From Dryococelus australis (Eukaryota; Arthropoda; Insecta; Phasmatodea; Phasmatidae), in assembly GCA_029891345.1 (NCBI GenBank), contig CM056999.1, positions 31,058,418 through 31,122,417 of the forward strand: a stretch of DNA of 64,000 nt. The letters are read 5' to 3'. Under the pieces are notes generated by a model. The model ran no database searches and was not told the origin of the DNA. It saw only the letters and a program-made list of their open reading frames with translations. Every line of letters starts with the position of its first letter. Positions within the stretch are counted from its first letter, which is position 1. This document shows, piece after piece, positions 1 to 10,300 of the stretch. The translations under genes and the position numbers were made by a program.

Positions 1-200
1 TCAGCAACAGAACGTAAGCTTTTGGCCATTAAATATTTTGTAATATATTTTAAACAGTATTTATATGGTAGAAAATTCACTATCGAAACGGACCATGCCA
101 GCCTTCAGTACCTGAAAACAAGGGCCGAACATAATGTACGAATACAAAAACTGGCTATTGCATTAACGTAGTATGATTTTCAACCCAAAGGAAAGCTAAA
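1..200 (+). pseudogene. Gypsy/errantivirus-type Pol: RNase H end
   Basis: The window opens inside a retrotransposon reading frame. Translation of the first bases gives an ATERKLLAI motif, then TIETDHASLQYL, the signature of the RNase H region of Gypsy-type reverse transcriptase. A stop follows near 169, and a PKGKLKTPHE-x-SRIP stretch at about 185-222 matches the conserved end of this domain. In the family this domain degrades the RNA strand during reverse transcription. The upstream RT, protease and gag lie outside the window. The stop and the degraded end show that the copy is dead. The integrase and Env relics downstream are on the same strand and probably belong to the same insertion. Confidence 0.8.
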
Positions 201-208
201 AACACCCC

Positions 209-860
209 ATGAGTAGAATCCCTATGACAAGCAAAGCTGATATCACTCACATTAAGGTAGACAGTCAACATTATCCAACAAAACCAGAATACATTAACTG
301 CACAACATTTTACAAAGCACTCGCTGAAATGCTACTACAAAATCCACACAAAACTGAAGTAAATAACAATATTGTTAAATATATAACCAATAATTGGAAG
401 GAAATAAAGCATCTGACTAAACCAGAAACTGCGACAACTGACAAAAGCCCGCGTAGCAAAGCTAATGAGGAATACCTACCTCTTGAAGCGATAGCAAAAA
501 TAATGACAATATACCCAGTCAATTTTGAAATTATAAGGAAGGTTCCACCAAAGTAATTAAGTCAACCTGTATCGACAAAAGACTACAGTGTAAGATAGTC
601 ATATCTATAAAGAACGCTCAACCCTTATACCACCCCATTTACATACACGACCAGGAATATATTAAGGTCGAAGATGACACTCACCTATTCCTGGCCCCTA
701 TCACACAAACACAATTGTCCCCATTCTTAACAGAATATGCCAACGACCCTCACATAGCTCAACTCAAATTGGCACTCACTGAACCGCAGAAGGCAACGCC
801 CAAATATTTAAAATTAGCACAACTCTACGGCGTAACTGGCAATGGCGAAATATTTTAAAG
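209..860 (+). pseudogene. Pol spacer between RNase H and integrase, decayed
   Basis: A 115-codon open frame (209-556) begins with the SRIPM motif that normally closes the RNase H domain, then runs through a lysine-rich, low-similarity stretch. After a stop at 554, another frame (about 556-858) continues with coding-like sequence up to the integrase zinc-binding region. I recognise no separate domain. The position between RNase H and integrase makes it the linker of the same Pol polyprotein, now split by stops and frameshifts. Confidence 0.5.
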
Positions 861-1800
861 TCTATACCCTCAATGGGGAAACAAAATTAACGTTGGTACC
901 CCAGTACAACGTACATGAAATCATTACGGCACACCACGACACGCTACTAGGTGGGGGTGACACTGTGGCAAATTTAAAACTCTACAAAAAATAAAACAAC
1001 CAATACCATTGGGACAACCATGGCCAAAGACATCAAGAATTATATCAAAAGTTACCCCAACTGTCAAAATATGGCAATCAAAAACCAATAGGCCTCATGA
1101 CCCCAATTAGATCACCCCCTATTTTCCATTCTTGGAGTCTCAATACGAAAGGTCCTATTCAAATGGCGGCACCGGGCAACAAATACATACTAGCAATGGC
1201 AGAATTCTTCACACCATATGTGGTGGCCAAACCAGTTAAATCCATAGATGTTACCACATGTGCGAAGTTTATCAAAGACATCATTTTGACGTACTGATGT
1301 CCTAAATCCATCCTCTCAGATCGCGGAACATAATTCAATAACGAGCTTATTGCGGAACTACTACAAAAATTACAGATAAAACAGTTGCAAACGACTGCGT
1401 ACAACCCGTCCTGCAACGGGATGACGGAACAAGTAAATATAGTCCTGTCGCAACAACTCACGGCCTGTGCCAATGAGGATCAAGCACACTGGGACGAATA
1501 TGTCCAATATATAGTTTTTAATTACAATTCAACCATAAATAGAAGCACAAAGTACTCCCCGTTTTTTGTACTACACTGTGTAGAAGTCATTCAGCCAAGA
1601 CATGTCGATGCCCACACCTTCTCATAACAGCTGCACCAAGCCTGTGAACAGGCACAAGTGAATTTAATTGAATCGCAAAAATCACAAAAAGAACTTTTTG
1701 ATAAGAGATTTTGCTCAAATGACCGAAGAATAGGACAATACCTATGCCCGACAGAAGGCACTGACCTTCAAATATCACAGACCATACAGGATACACGACA
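860..1800 (+). pseudogene. Errantivirus-type integrase, inactivated
   Basis: A degraded zinc-binding region (about 915-1090, HEIITAHHD with a later NC pair) is followed by the catalytic core. One frame holds SLNTKGP (first acidic position, 1142-1144), SDRGT (Asp at 1319-1321) and NGMTEQ (Glu at 1427-1429). The second and third acidic residues are separated by 35 residues, the classic integrase D-35-E spacing. The first position, normally Asp, reads Asn. Stops fall at about 1297 and 1330 in the same frame. A C-terminal stretch rich in polar residues runs to about 1800. The family enzyme inserts retroelement cDNA into chromosomes; this copy cannot. Confidence 0.8.
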
Positions 1801-1940
1801 TATTGCGACCATCGACAATAACGATCAAAATTAAAAAGTGAGGGTTAACTAAAATAGATAAAGTCAACACGAGAAATATTAAAGTTACAAATATAAGAAA
1901 TTAACATTAATATGTATATTACAGGTAACGAGTTACTGCA

Positions 1941-3551
1941 ATGGGAAATATGAGGGCAGGGCTCCTGCAGTTACTCACACACTGCGCGATGACAGCATCA
2001 CTTGGAGCTCCCATTTTCAAGCTCCACAATGGGATCTACTTCCAAGAACTGTTTCCTGACATTGCTTACGAAGAGACAATACCACTGACCTACAACATAC
2101 TGCTTCACCAACCTGCAACTTCTAGCAACATCGATGTGTGATACCACCACGCGTGTACCACAAGAAATTCGACAGTCTACAAAAATGCTGAGCACTTTCG
2201 CCAATACTTTAACGATACTACCCAAAACATTGTACAAGAATTTATAGCTGAAGTATCTGTGTCAAATAAAACAAAACGTGGCATTACCTTCCTCGGGGAT
2301 GTCGCAACGTGGTGTTGCGACATTCTCACTTCCCGACAATAAAAAACACTCCTCACTAACGAAGAATCATTAGCTCTACAAATAAACAAATTAGAAAACC
2401 ATGTTATCATGTACCACAATAACCTCAATATCACTATTCATAGTACATCAGATGTAAAAGGTCAGATCGAAAACAAGATAAATGACCTGAGTCACAATAT
2501 AGGGGCAATGTCACACCAATTGTATACACACACTAAAGAATTAGAGTCGGCACAAATTGAAGCTCAAATACTCACCAGTAAGGTGCTAGAAATAATAAAT
2601 GATGTTGTCAATGAACTAAGACTAAGTATATACATACAGCAATACACACAAAAATTCTTGCCACTCCAAGCGGTGCCTAAAGCAATATTAAAAGCCAACC
2701 TCCTTAAGCTGCAAGACCAAATTTATGCCCTTTGCTTAGAATGAAGTATTCCAACGAACCAGATATCAAAGTACTATACATCACCACTAACAGAATGCAT
2801 GCTGTACCCTACTCAAATGTTAGTTAAAATACAGGCCTCTTTGAAAAATATAAAAAGGAAGTGGAAATTCTTCAGGTTTACCAATGCCCTATACAAATTT
2901 CGTAATCAAACCTGCACAGCGAGAACACCGTCAAACATTATAGCAATTGGCAACCACACACAGGAAACGACGGAACTTTACGATACAAAGGAGCAAAACC
3001 AGGGTATTTACTTCCCTCTCTAAACAAGTCGTGTAACAAACGTGCCTGGCGAGCATATACTTAAATGCACAAATAAAACACTCCATAAAGTTATTCCCAA
3101 CCCTAAGATTGGAACTACAGAACTTACCGTACCATGTGACTGTGAAATTACATCTAATAAAATAACAACCATTAAAGTCACCCACATTTGTGACATTAAA
3201 AGCCCTAAGACAGGAAAGACATACTCAATATTGCCGGTACAATGGTTGAAAAATAACAACTTTGAAACTCAGCAACTAAAAGTAAGTGAGGGAATTTCCT
3301 TTTACTCAGTAACCGACACAATTAATGATAAGTGGCAGATAACACATATGGACCTGCCTACTATAATGTACACGGAATCCTGGTCTGCAATTCACAAGAA
3401 GCACGTGTTCTCTGTCCTCTCACAGGAACATTACAATTACATCATCTGTTCCACCATCATAATTCTGAAAATAGTACTTGCAGGTATTTATTATAAGTTG
3501 ATCAAAATCTCTATTCTTATGAATAATATGGCCAAAGCGGCACAACCATGA
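1941..3551 (+). pseudogene. Errantivirus-type envelope (Env) relic
   Basis: Downstream of integrase, where errantiviruses carry env, several broken frames (1941-2141, 2409-2744, 2799-3023, 3042-3551) read as one glycoprotein-like protein. Visible parts are an N-terminal surface region, a basic K-T-K-R motif at 2268-2279 followed by a glycine-rich segment (the usual layout of a cleavage site and fusion region), a helical heptad-like region around 2410-2700, a cysteine-containing ectodomain, and a hydrophobic segment at about 3440-3490 before a short basic tail. Stops and frameshifts interrupt it in several places. Assignment rests on position, layout and the membrane segment rather than on a specific sequence match. 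Confidence 0.65.
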
Positions 3552-4460
3552 AATGAGACAGATGTCAAATGGACAGGTAACTCAGTAGTTAAATTAACTT
3601 CCTTCAAGTTGTTAATCGATAAGCAAGGTTACTCTTACAAGGGAATAAGCATAAGTATTAAGAAAAAAATACAAAACGCAAAGCACGGGCACACAGGCAC
3701 TTTGCAAATTGTCTTAAGGCATTTCAAGACTCGAAGCGAACTAAAAAGTCATAAGAAAACACAAGCATAAATGCGGAATTAGTTGTCTTTCTTGTGTGCC
3801 ACATAAAGAAATACGTATATAAAATCAATGGGTTAATAGCACAGCTCTCAAATACCACTAAGGCACGTGCATTTCCGTAGCATGACGGACATTGCGACAC
3901 TCAGCGCTACCTAGCAGGCAGTCAGAAGAACTGACTATCATGTCGCAACCATAGGCATGCTTGCCACGACAGCGAATGTATAGAAAGCAGCACATACGCA
4001 CTCCCATGGCCAAGGTACCTTTTCCACGCACTAGAATGCGTTCAGGCGGCAATCACAGCCATGCGGCGATTCTCGCCATAGCAGTAAGGACGGGGCCCCA
4101 AAATCATAGGAATAATTTTGTTTTATGCCTTAGATACTATTAGTCTGTTAAAATATATCAATACCTGTAAATAAGGAATTAGTATATATATAAACCATGT
4201 AAAAACTCTTCATAGCGCAAAATGTAAAGGACATTGCAAATTATTTTATGTAATCACGTAACGTTAACAGCAAAACTAAAAGGAATTGATATACTCAATT
4301 AAGTAACATGTATTACTTCATTCAATATTCAACGTAAGTCTACTATAAACTTACGGCGCTATTGCCCAATGTAGTTTTACATTGCCATTGGCTGCCGCTA
4401 ATGTAACGCAAGTCCGACCCTATGTACCTGACACCCGCCTTCGGGAGTCGTCGGAAGTAT
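3552..4460 (+). other. Presumed 3' non-coding/LTR region of the errantivirus relic
   Basis: No open frame of note. A TATA-like stretch at 4183-4196 within AT-rich sequence, about 640 bases after the env stop, would fit an LTR promoter. I cannot delimit an LTR because the 5' copy lies outside the window. Confidence 0.3.
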
Positions 4461-5250
4461 GGGGGGGGGGGGGAGGGATTATGACATTCTTCAGTTAAAC
4501 ACATCTACAAACTAGCAACATGCTTCACAGCAGCTCTTTCCGACGGGCTCCACCACTCTACCGAAGCACGGCTACACTGTTCCAAGGGTCAACTCTCTGA
4601 CCTGACCGAGCCCCTGCACCGTACCACCCATACTCCAGACGAGAGCATTGTGACGCTCGAAAGAGAGGGGGTCATGCTGGGACCAGCTCCTACGAGGGTA
4701 ACCTAGCATCACGCTGCGGCGAGGCGTGGGGCGACATCAGCCAGCTGAAACTCTGTTTTAATAACAGACCTCGAGGGATCTAGCACGAGGTCAGAGGGGT
4801 TGTATACAAGCTCGGGGTGCTGGAGGCTCTGGGCATCATTTTAACTGCTGCCGCCGGAGGCGCTGCCCGTGAGATGCCCAGATGAGGAGACCGCAACCCG
4901 AGGTCCGCCATCAATACCCAACGAGAGCCCGTCGTCAAGAGAGCTGTGCTACAAGAATGAGGCCTTGGGTAAAAATTGAATCCCTGGTAGGGCGACGTAA
5001 GGCATTGTACGGCACGGGACTAACGAAGGCCTAAGCTCTTTAAAGCATTGTTTAGCCAATTCAAATTGAAGCTAATCCAAGCTTGAATTGGGGCATCAGC
5101 GCCCTGTTGATCTATTACTGAAATGAACGACTTGCATACTGGATATTTGTAGAAATTACTACCTGTTTGAAAAGCCTATTCGAGACTTAGTAGTAATTGT
5201 TTAGTAAATTAATAAAAAAAGTATTCTGTATACGAGTGCTTTATCTTTGA
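4461..5250. other. Non-coding stretch: G-run, hairpin and AT-rich tail
   Basis: It starts with a 13-base G homopolymer (4461-4473). The middle (4500-5000) has higher GC with no open frame. An inverted repeat CCAATTCAA/TTGAATTGG (5056-5064 and 5083-5091) could form a 9-bp hairpin with an 18-base loop. An AATAAAAAAA run near 5210 may be a relic polyadenylation signal. This could still be LTR or leader sequence of the neighbouring retroelement. Confidence 0.3.
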
Positions 5251-5379
5251 GCTACCTTGATCCCCCTAGTTAATGCGTGGCCTGTTCCCTCAGGAGAGGC
5301 CACAGTACTCTGTAATTCCGTAACTGGATGTTAAAAGATGTTAAGAGCAAAAGGGCAAGAATGCTGATGAAGAATAAGG

Positions 5380-6085
5380 CTTTGGCAGGGGAGGGAGAAA
5401 GAAAGAGAGATGAAAGAGTGAGAGGTTGAAGTAAGGAGCTTGGAGTAGTGTGGGCGTGGCTAGACGGAAGGATGGTGTCTGAAGGGAATAGAGAGGTATG
5501 GGCAAGGCTACACAGAGAAAAGAGCAGAGGGGTATGGGGGTGACCTAGGACAAGGGATGAAGCAGTGTGTCTCTTGATACAGGAGGGGGGTCGGAAGGGG
5601 GAGGGGCAGCGAGAATATGGCAGTAAATAGGTGTCAGCGGGGCCGGCTGAGGAAGGGCAGTCTGGTGGCGATTGCTGCCACCTGCTGCCGCCATGACTTT
5701 GTTACAGGTCGGACCCAGCCAAGGTTGGCTTACAATGCATTAAATATGGTAGTTTACTAATATAGGGATTAAGAAAATATTTTAGATGTGAAGAAATTTT
5801 GATTTATTGCGATTTTGCTCTTGTATCTCAGGCAGGGAAACTTTCCACATGGGAAACACATTAAAAGGAGCATTGCTCTTTATTTGCTTTGCGGAAGAGT
5901 GGGAGGGAGAGAGAGAGCGAGAGAGAAAGAGAGGGGGAAGAGAGAGAGGAGAAAGACAGGGGGAGAGAAAGGAGAGAGAGAACAACAGCTTACCCTCTCT
6001 ATTGCTTGTAATAGGGGGGAGGAAGAAAGGTGCGTGGCTAAGCGAAACGAAAATAGGGGTGAGAGAGAGAGAAGACGACCAGTCG
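5380..6085. repeat. Purine-rich (GA)n-type low-complexity tracts
   Basis: Two GA-rich blocks, about 5380-5560 and 5898-5990, plus a short GA run at 6059-6071. They are interrupted GAGAGG/GAAAG repeats on the + strand. The open frames across them (about 5807-6107 on both strands) are compositional artefacts with Arg/Glu or Ser/Leu runs. Between the blocks is ordinary mixed sequence. Confidence 0.8.
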
Positions 6086-6260
6086 GTATGCCCTGATTGC
6101 TAAGCAACCACTTCCCCTCTCGTCAGGTGTGTAAGGTGATGCAGCAAGTCAGCTGCCAGACACGCACAGTCGCACCACGACACAGACAGATGTGTTGGGA
6201 AGATAAGTGTCACAGAGCTCTGATAAACGTCGGAGCGTGTGACGTATTTAATTTCCAGTT

Positions 6261-6406
6261 ACTGGATGTTTGCATGAACAACCAGCTTAAAAACGATCGT
6301 TGTGGGAAATATTAGGTGACAGAACCCAAAATATATTTTGATTGACTATATTTTGATTGACGCAACATCATTATTTACATAGTAGTTTTGCTGGGACCAC
6401 TGAAAA
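6261..6406 (+). repeat. Dispersed repeat, copy 1 (matches 26395-26551 inverted)
   Basis: This stretch matches the reverse complement of 26395-26551 over its whole length. Shared blocks include TGTTTGCAT, AGCTTAAAAA, TTAGGTGAC, GCAACAT and GGGACCAC. This copy has an extra tandem duplication of a 15-base ATATTTTGATTGACT-type segment at about 6331-6362. Both copies lie near GA/TC-rich microsatellite sequence. I cannot assign it to a family. Confidence 0.75.
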
Positions 6407-7140
6407 TTAAATGTGGATATGGTTTATCGGTACATACGTTTTCAGTACAAGATTTTACTATACTGTTCAGCGAATAAAGAAAATTCTTTGGTGTAAGGAA
6501 ACAGGAAAATATTAGGCTATCAAAAAAGTCATAAATAAAGCTTATATTCCCAATATATTTTGAGAGTTGAAAAAAGTTCTACTCAAGATCAAGATCGTAA
6601 TTTTTTCTCGATTTGATCTCAAAATTTTGAGTCTCGCACATGCCTACTTATTTTCATGGGTATGCCACTGTAACAAATTTATATTTCTTGTACAGAATAT
6701 TATGGTTGTTACAGATTGTCAGTATCGTATTTTGGTGACTTTTTCAACGTTTTCAAGATATTAAAAGAAAAGCTTTCAGTATTTATCACATTAAATAAAA
6801 ATATTTCTGCCTATTCCTTCTTACCATGGTAAAATAAAACTTGAACTTCTAAAAAATAGTCTGGACTAAGTGGGGTGCAATACTTTAGTTATAGGCAGAT
6901 TCTCTAATAATGCAAATTACTTTTCAGCAGCAAGAGATTAAAAAAAAACACTGCTTACAACATTATTAATAAGATTTAGGTTAACGCATGCTACACTGCT
7001 GCGCGACTGCGCACCCTAAGGGCGACTTCGCCCCACAAACAAGCTAGCAAGAGCTCGTGGCAAGTTTCAAACAGTGGCAGAATACTATTCACCTGCCTAC
7101 TGAACTGACTCCATGCGTTGGACAATTCGGACACGGAAAT
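6407..7140. other. AT-rich non-coding stretch
   Basis: No convincing reading frame, repeat or splice signal. From about 6990 the GC content rises into the region that precedes the TATA-containing segment at 7463. Confidence 0.4.
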
Positions 7141-7462
7141 AATTAATGCATTTAATTATAAATTGTACTGCCCGCCCAGATTCCGACATGCGGTTGGAAT
7201 CAAGATTGTTTTACCTGATGAGCCACTGCCGAAAGATAACTAAGAAGGAAATCTCAATTAACACCACAGGATCGCAGCACCTCTGCTGCCCCGTGACGTC
7301 ACACCCACCGAGCCTCGAGCGGAGGCTTGTAAACTCGCCATCGCCTCAGCGCAGGGAGATAAGAAATACGCTGTGCCACCACAACCCTATGACAACCAAC
7401 TCCGCGGTGAAAGGCTATCAACCCCCGCACCCCCGGAAGAATGCTAATACTGGGATTTTCAA

Positions 7463-7472
7463 CTATATAAGG
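7463..7472 (+). promoter_or_regulatory. TATA-box-like motif
   Basis: CTATATAAGG is a strong match to a TATA box and is followed about 30 bases downstream by pyrimidine-rich sequence suitable for a start site. Its proper context (LTR or other promoter) is not known. Confidence 0.4.
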
Positions 7473-7577
7473 AAGCACGGACACACCTCTTGCCGGCTGC
7501 ATAGATCAACAAGCTCTCCCTGGTCTGACCAAGACCTCCCTCCTCTCCTACAGCCTGCAAATGGCTCAACCCCTCCA

Positions 7578-7685
7578 GCAGCTTGCGAAGGTTCAACAAC
7601 TCCAGAAGCTTGCCAAGGCTCAACCACTCCAGCAGCTTGCAAAGGCTCAACCAGTCCAGCAGCTTGTGAAGGCTCATCCACTCCT
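7578..7685 (+). repeat. 27-bp tandem repeat, four units
   Basis: Four consecutive 27-bp units of the type GCAGCTTGCRARGGYTCAAC plus a seven-base tail, each differing by a few bases, mostly in third codon positions or conservative changes, with degenerate partial units before and after. Confidence 0.85.
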
Positions 7686-7739
7686 GCATCAGCCGACTGC
7701 AAGGGCCGGCATACCACTCAATAGGTAAACGTCAACATT

Positions 7740-8157
7740 CTCTTCCTGCACCCCTTTACCCCAGTCACTCCTTGGCTCCGCGGTAACAGATTGTCGCGAT
7801 GTCCCGTCTGGACAACCACCCCTCGGAAGGTTACGCTGTAAATTACGTAAAGTAAAGTAGAGAGCGCTTCATATTTTTTTGTTTTATTACAGGCTGACTT
7901 CCACCTGCATCCCTTAACTATATAATTATTATTAATTTAATTAAGAGTATAAAATCCAACTGGGATTCCCCACTGTTTTCAATCGTAATAATTAAATATT
8001 ACCTCGAACTTTAAAATCATTGACTACCTTTCTTTTAATAATAGTTCCTTGTTCATTTGTTTTATTATAATTCCCAAATTGGAGGATTGTTCCGTGCAAA
8101 CCCCACCGAGGAATAGTCGTGAGGCTTGCCTAACTCCACAGGAGTCAGGGCTTGAAT
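7740..8157. other. Non-coding stretch between two open frames
   Basis: Mixed then AT-rich sequence without an open frame. A TTTTTTTGTTTTATTACAG stretch ending near 7891 looks like a 3' splice site on the + strand, but I find no matching donor or exon that proves it. Confidence 0.3.
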
Positions 8158-8165
8158 AAGGCTAT

Positions 8166-8837
8166 TTGAGTCCAAAAAGACATTCCGCTGCCCCTGGGTT
8201 TCCGGTGTTCACTCGCCTACCCTCGGTGGTATCCCAATTCCCAACTGCACATCTCACCGTCAGTGCCTCGGGTGTGTCTGTCAAAGACACACCCCCAGGG
8301 CTGCACGTCTGCAGGAAGGACAGAAGGTGGGTTCCAATGCACAGTAGGAATGGTGGGGTTCAAAGCCGTAATTGGCGTAAAGAATGGCAGGCTTTGCACA
8401 GACTTGTCAATACACAAGCAGAGGTAGAATCAAAGCATGAGGACACACCCCTGCCAGTGAATATAGAGATTGGACAGCGACCAATTTCACACAGCATCCC
8501 ACTTGACCACGAGTACGATCTCGATGCTTACCTAGGTGCCTGTTGGCTGTGGCCAGACCAAGAATTCATAAGCTACCTCCAGCCAGAGACATGTTTGCCA
8601 CACACGATCGTAACACCATCCAAGTCAAACGAGAGGAAAAGCGTAGCAAATACGTGTACAATCCGTTTAGCTTCCGGGAAGGTTATCCGGGTTAGATTAC
8701 CGCAGAAGGATACTCCAAAACCCACCGTAGCTGTCTCCCCTTTAAATTTCATTCACAGTCCCCTGCTGACACGACCCCTACGGATAATGTCAACCCCTCC
8801 AATGGGATTGTCCACCTCCACCAGTACTATTGAGTAA
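8166..8837 (+). CDS. Unrecognised 223-codon open frame (possible retroelement gag-like)
   Basis: This is one of the longest uninterrupted frames in the window. It begins right after an in-frame stop at 8157-8159, and its first ATG is at about codon 57 (near 8337), so the true start may be internal or upstream by splicing. The composition is proline- and basic-rich, ending in a low-complexity Ser/Thr stretch (LSTSTSTIE). I see no CCHC knuckle, protease motif or other known domain. It follows a TATA-bearing region by 0.7 kb, which would suit the first frame of a retroelement, but no partner LTR or pol is found nearby. Function unknown. Confidence 0.3.
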   Translation: MSPKRHSAAPGFPVFTRLPSVVSQFPTAHLTVSASGVSVKDTPPGLHVCRKDRRWVPMHSRNGGVQSRNWRKEWQALHRLVNTQAEVESKHEDTPLPVNIEIGQRPISHSIPLDHEYDLDAYLGACWLWPDQEFISYLQPETCLPHTIVTPSKSNERKSVANTCTIRLASGKVIRVRLPQKDTPKPTVAVSPLNFIHSPLLTRPLRIMSTPPMGLSTSTSTIE

Positions 8838-10193
8838 ACTATAATCACGACACGTACCCCAGGACTGCTGGCATCCCGTATTTTGGCAACCCTTTCAGTG
8901 AGAAAGATTGTATTCCCCAAACGGGACACAATCACGGTTCAACTCATTCTGGGGTTTGATTCCCCTCCCCTCAGACGGTATCCCCCCACTAAGCGACCCC
9001 CTATTGAACCTACCACGACCCACCAGGCTAAACCAGTACAGAATATCCAAAGGTAGAATCACCTACTGAACAAGGGAGGGCAGTCAGCGCTCTAACCACT
9101 TGACTGACTCGAGAGAGGGCCGCGTGTCAAGGTGTACAGAAGGTTTTCCTTGTCAAACTGGACTGCAGATAAATTACCAACAGTCACAAATTCCCTTGAT
9201 TCTACAAGTTGTCAATTACAAATTTCAAATTTCCAGATTTTTCCAGGTTTTCATTGTTGCACATATCTTAAAGTAAGAAAACAAATATTCTACTGTAACT
9301 GCATCAACATTCCTCTTAGAAATTATACCCAATATTTAGAATAAAAAATTACAGAAGTAATCAGGGTCATAGGCAAGAATAAGTAGTATTAAATTACTTC
9401 AAACAAAATAATCTAGTAGCAATATAACCAAAAATTTATGTTACGTACCCAATATAGCTGCACTCAAGGGCAATGTTGGGCACTGACTTGGAGTGTCTGG
9501 GAAAAACAATCATATCACATCAGTTATTATAACTGAAGTAAGAAAATTTATACATACTTTTTATCAGAAAGTTTTCATTACTTCAGTGGAAAAAACACCT
9601 ACAGCTGCATAAAGTACTTTTAATTAAACTCCTTTAGATGTGTTACAGAATATATTATTTCTGTATAAAATGCTCTGATAGAGTTACGTATTAACGAGTC
9701 CCAACATTTTCCACATGTAAATTTGTTTGTAAATAGACTGGTGTGTGAGGTTCAGCTTATCTAAGTCTGGCATGCCTCGCATACAAGGTAGTATGTTTTA
9801 ATCATTTCACCTTAAACTCAAAATTGCAACAGCTTAAAATGAATACCAAAAGATAATCTTTATTTTCTCAATCTTCACAGATTTTGGTCATAATTTGAAT
9901 AAGAATGGCATGGTGAACAGTTGTGATCACTGAGGCAGCTCACCGTTCATAACCATGTTCAATGTAATACAACTAAACTAGGACCAATCAACATGTTCCC
10001 TTGTACAATAAAATATTGGTGAAAATAGACAAGCATGGAGAAAGATATACATATGCATATCAATAATTGTACAGAGCAAGTATAAAAGAATACCCCCAAC
10101 TTTGAAGGTCTATAACATTAAAAACAAATAACCTACAACCGTGGTTGACCAACAAAATAAACCATGAAAATGTGAAGTTTGTTCACCATATCT
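8838..10193. other. Mostly non-coding; hAT-end-like motif and 3' flank of a mariner copy
   Basis: 8838-9130 is moderately GC-rich without a supported gene. At about 9220-9255 the sequence carries TTTCCAGATTTTTCCAGG, like the ends of the hAT-type elements elsewhere in the window. 9260-9790 is AT-rich with nothing recognised. 9800-10190 is probably the 3' untranslated part of the mariner relic that ends at 10194. Confidence 0.35.
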
Positions 10194-10300
10194 TCATAAA
10201 TGTTCCATGTGACCACCACGATCGGCCCTAACAACATCTACGGGATACACAAACTCGTTCCACACTCTCATCAGAATGTCCCGGGTTACGATTTGGTTGG
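10194..10300 (-). pseudogene. Mariner-type transposase, C-terminal fragment
   Basis: Reading leftwards, the frame ends RDILMRVWNEF, then YPVDVVRADRGGHMEHL and a stop at 10194-10196. This is the characteristic C-terminus of an insect mariner-type DDE transposase, where the family has W-x-E-x-x-YR-x-D...GGH/GAHIE. Only about 33 residues remain. The frame is cut at its 5' side exactly where the Gypsy LTR starts (10301), suggesting that the Gypsy element inserted into, or was joined to, an older mariner copy. I did not find the missing part beyond the other LTR at 22226. Confidence 0.65.

Larger units (their letters stand above)
7146..7724 (+). pseudogene. 192-codon frame with a 27-bp coding-type tandem repeat; possible LTR promoter region
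   Basis: The frame is open for 192 codons but not recognised. Its C-terminal third is four 27-bp repeats (7578-7604, 7605-7631, 7632-7658, 7659-7685) giving a nine-residue unit of pattern AACxGSTTP, with partial units on both sides. Because 27 is a multiple of three, both strands stay open here, so the frame alone is weak evidence of coding. A good TATA motif (CTATATAAGG, 7463-7472) sits inside the frame, which argues instead that this is promoter and transcript-start sequence, for example of an LTR. Two readings remain possible: repeat-bearing protein or untranslated leader. Confidence 0.35.

Noticed and set aside
5782..6107. Overlapping Arg/Glu-rich and Ser/Leu-rich frames on both strands
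   Set aside because: Artefacts of the GA-rich low-complexity tract.
9040..9110. tRNA-like segment on the minus strand (GTGGTTAGAGCGCTGACT resembling a D-arm/A box, GTGATTCTACC resembling a B box)
   Set aside because: No acceptor-stem pairing and the T-arm has only a 4-bp stem with a wrong loop; at most a tRNA-derived SINE trace.
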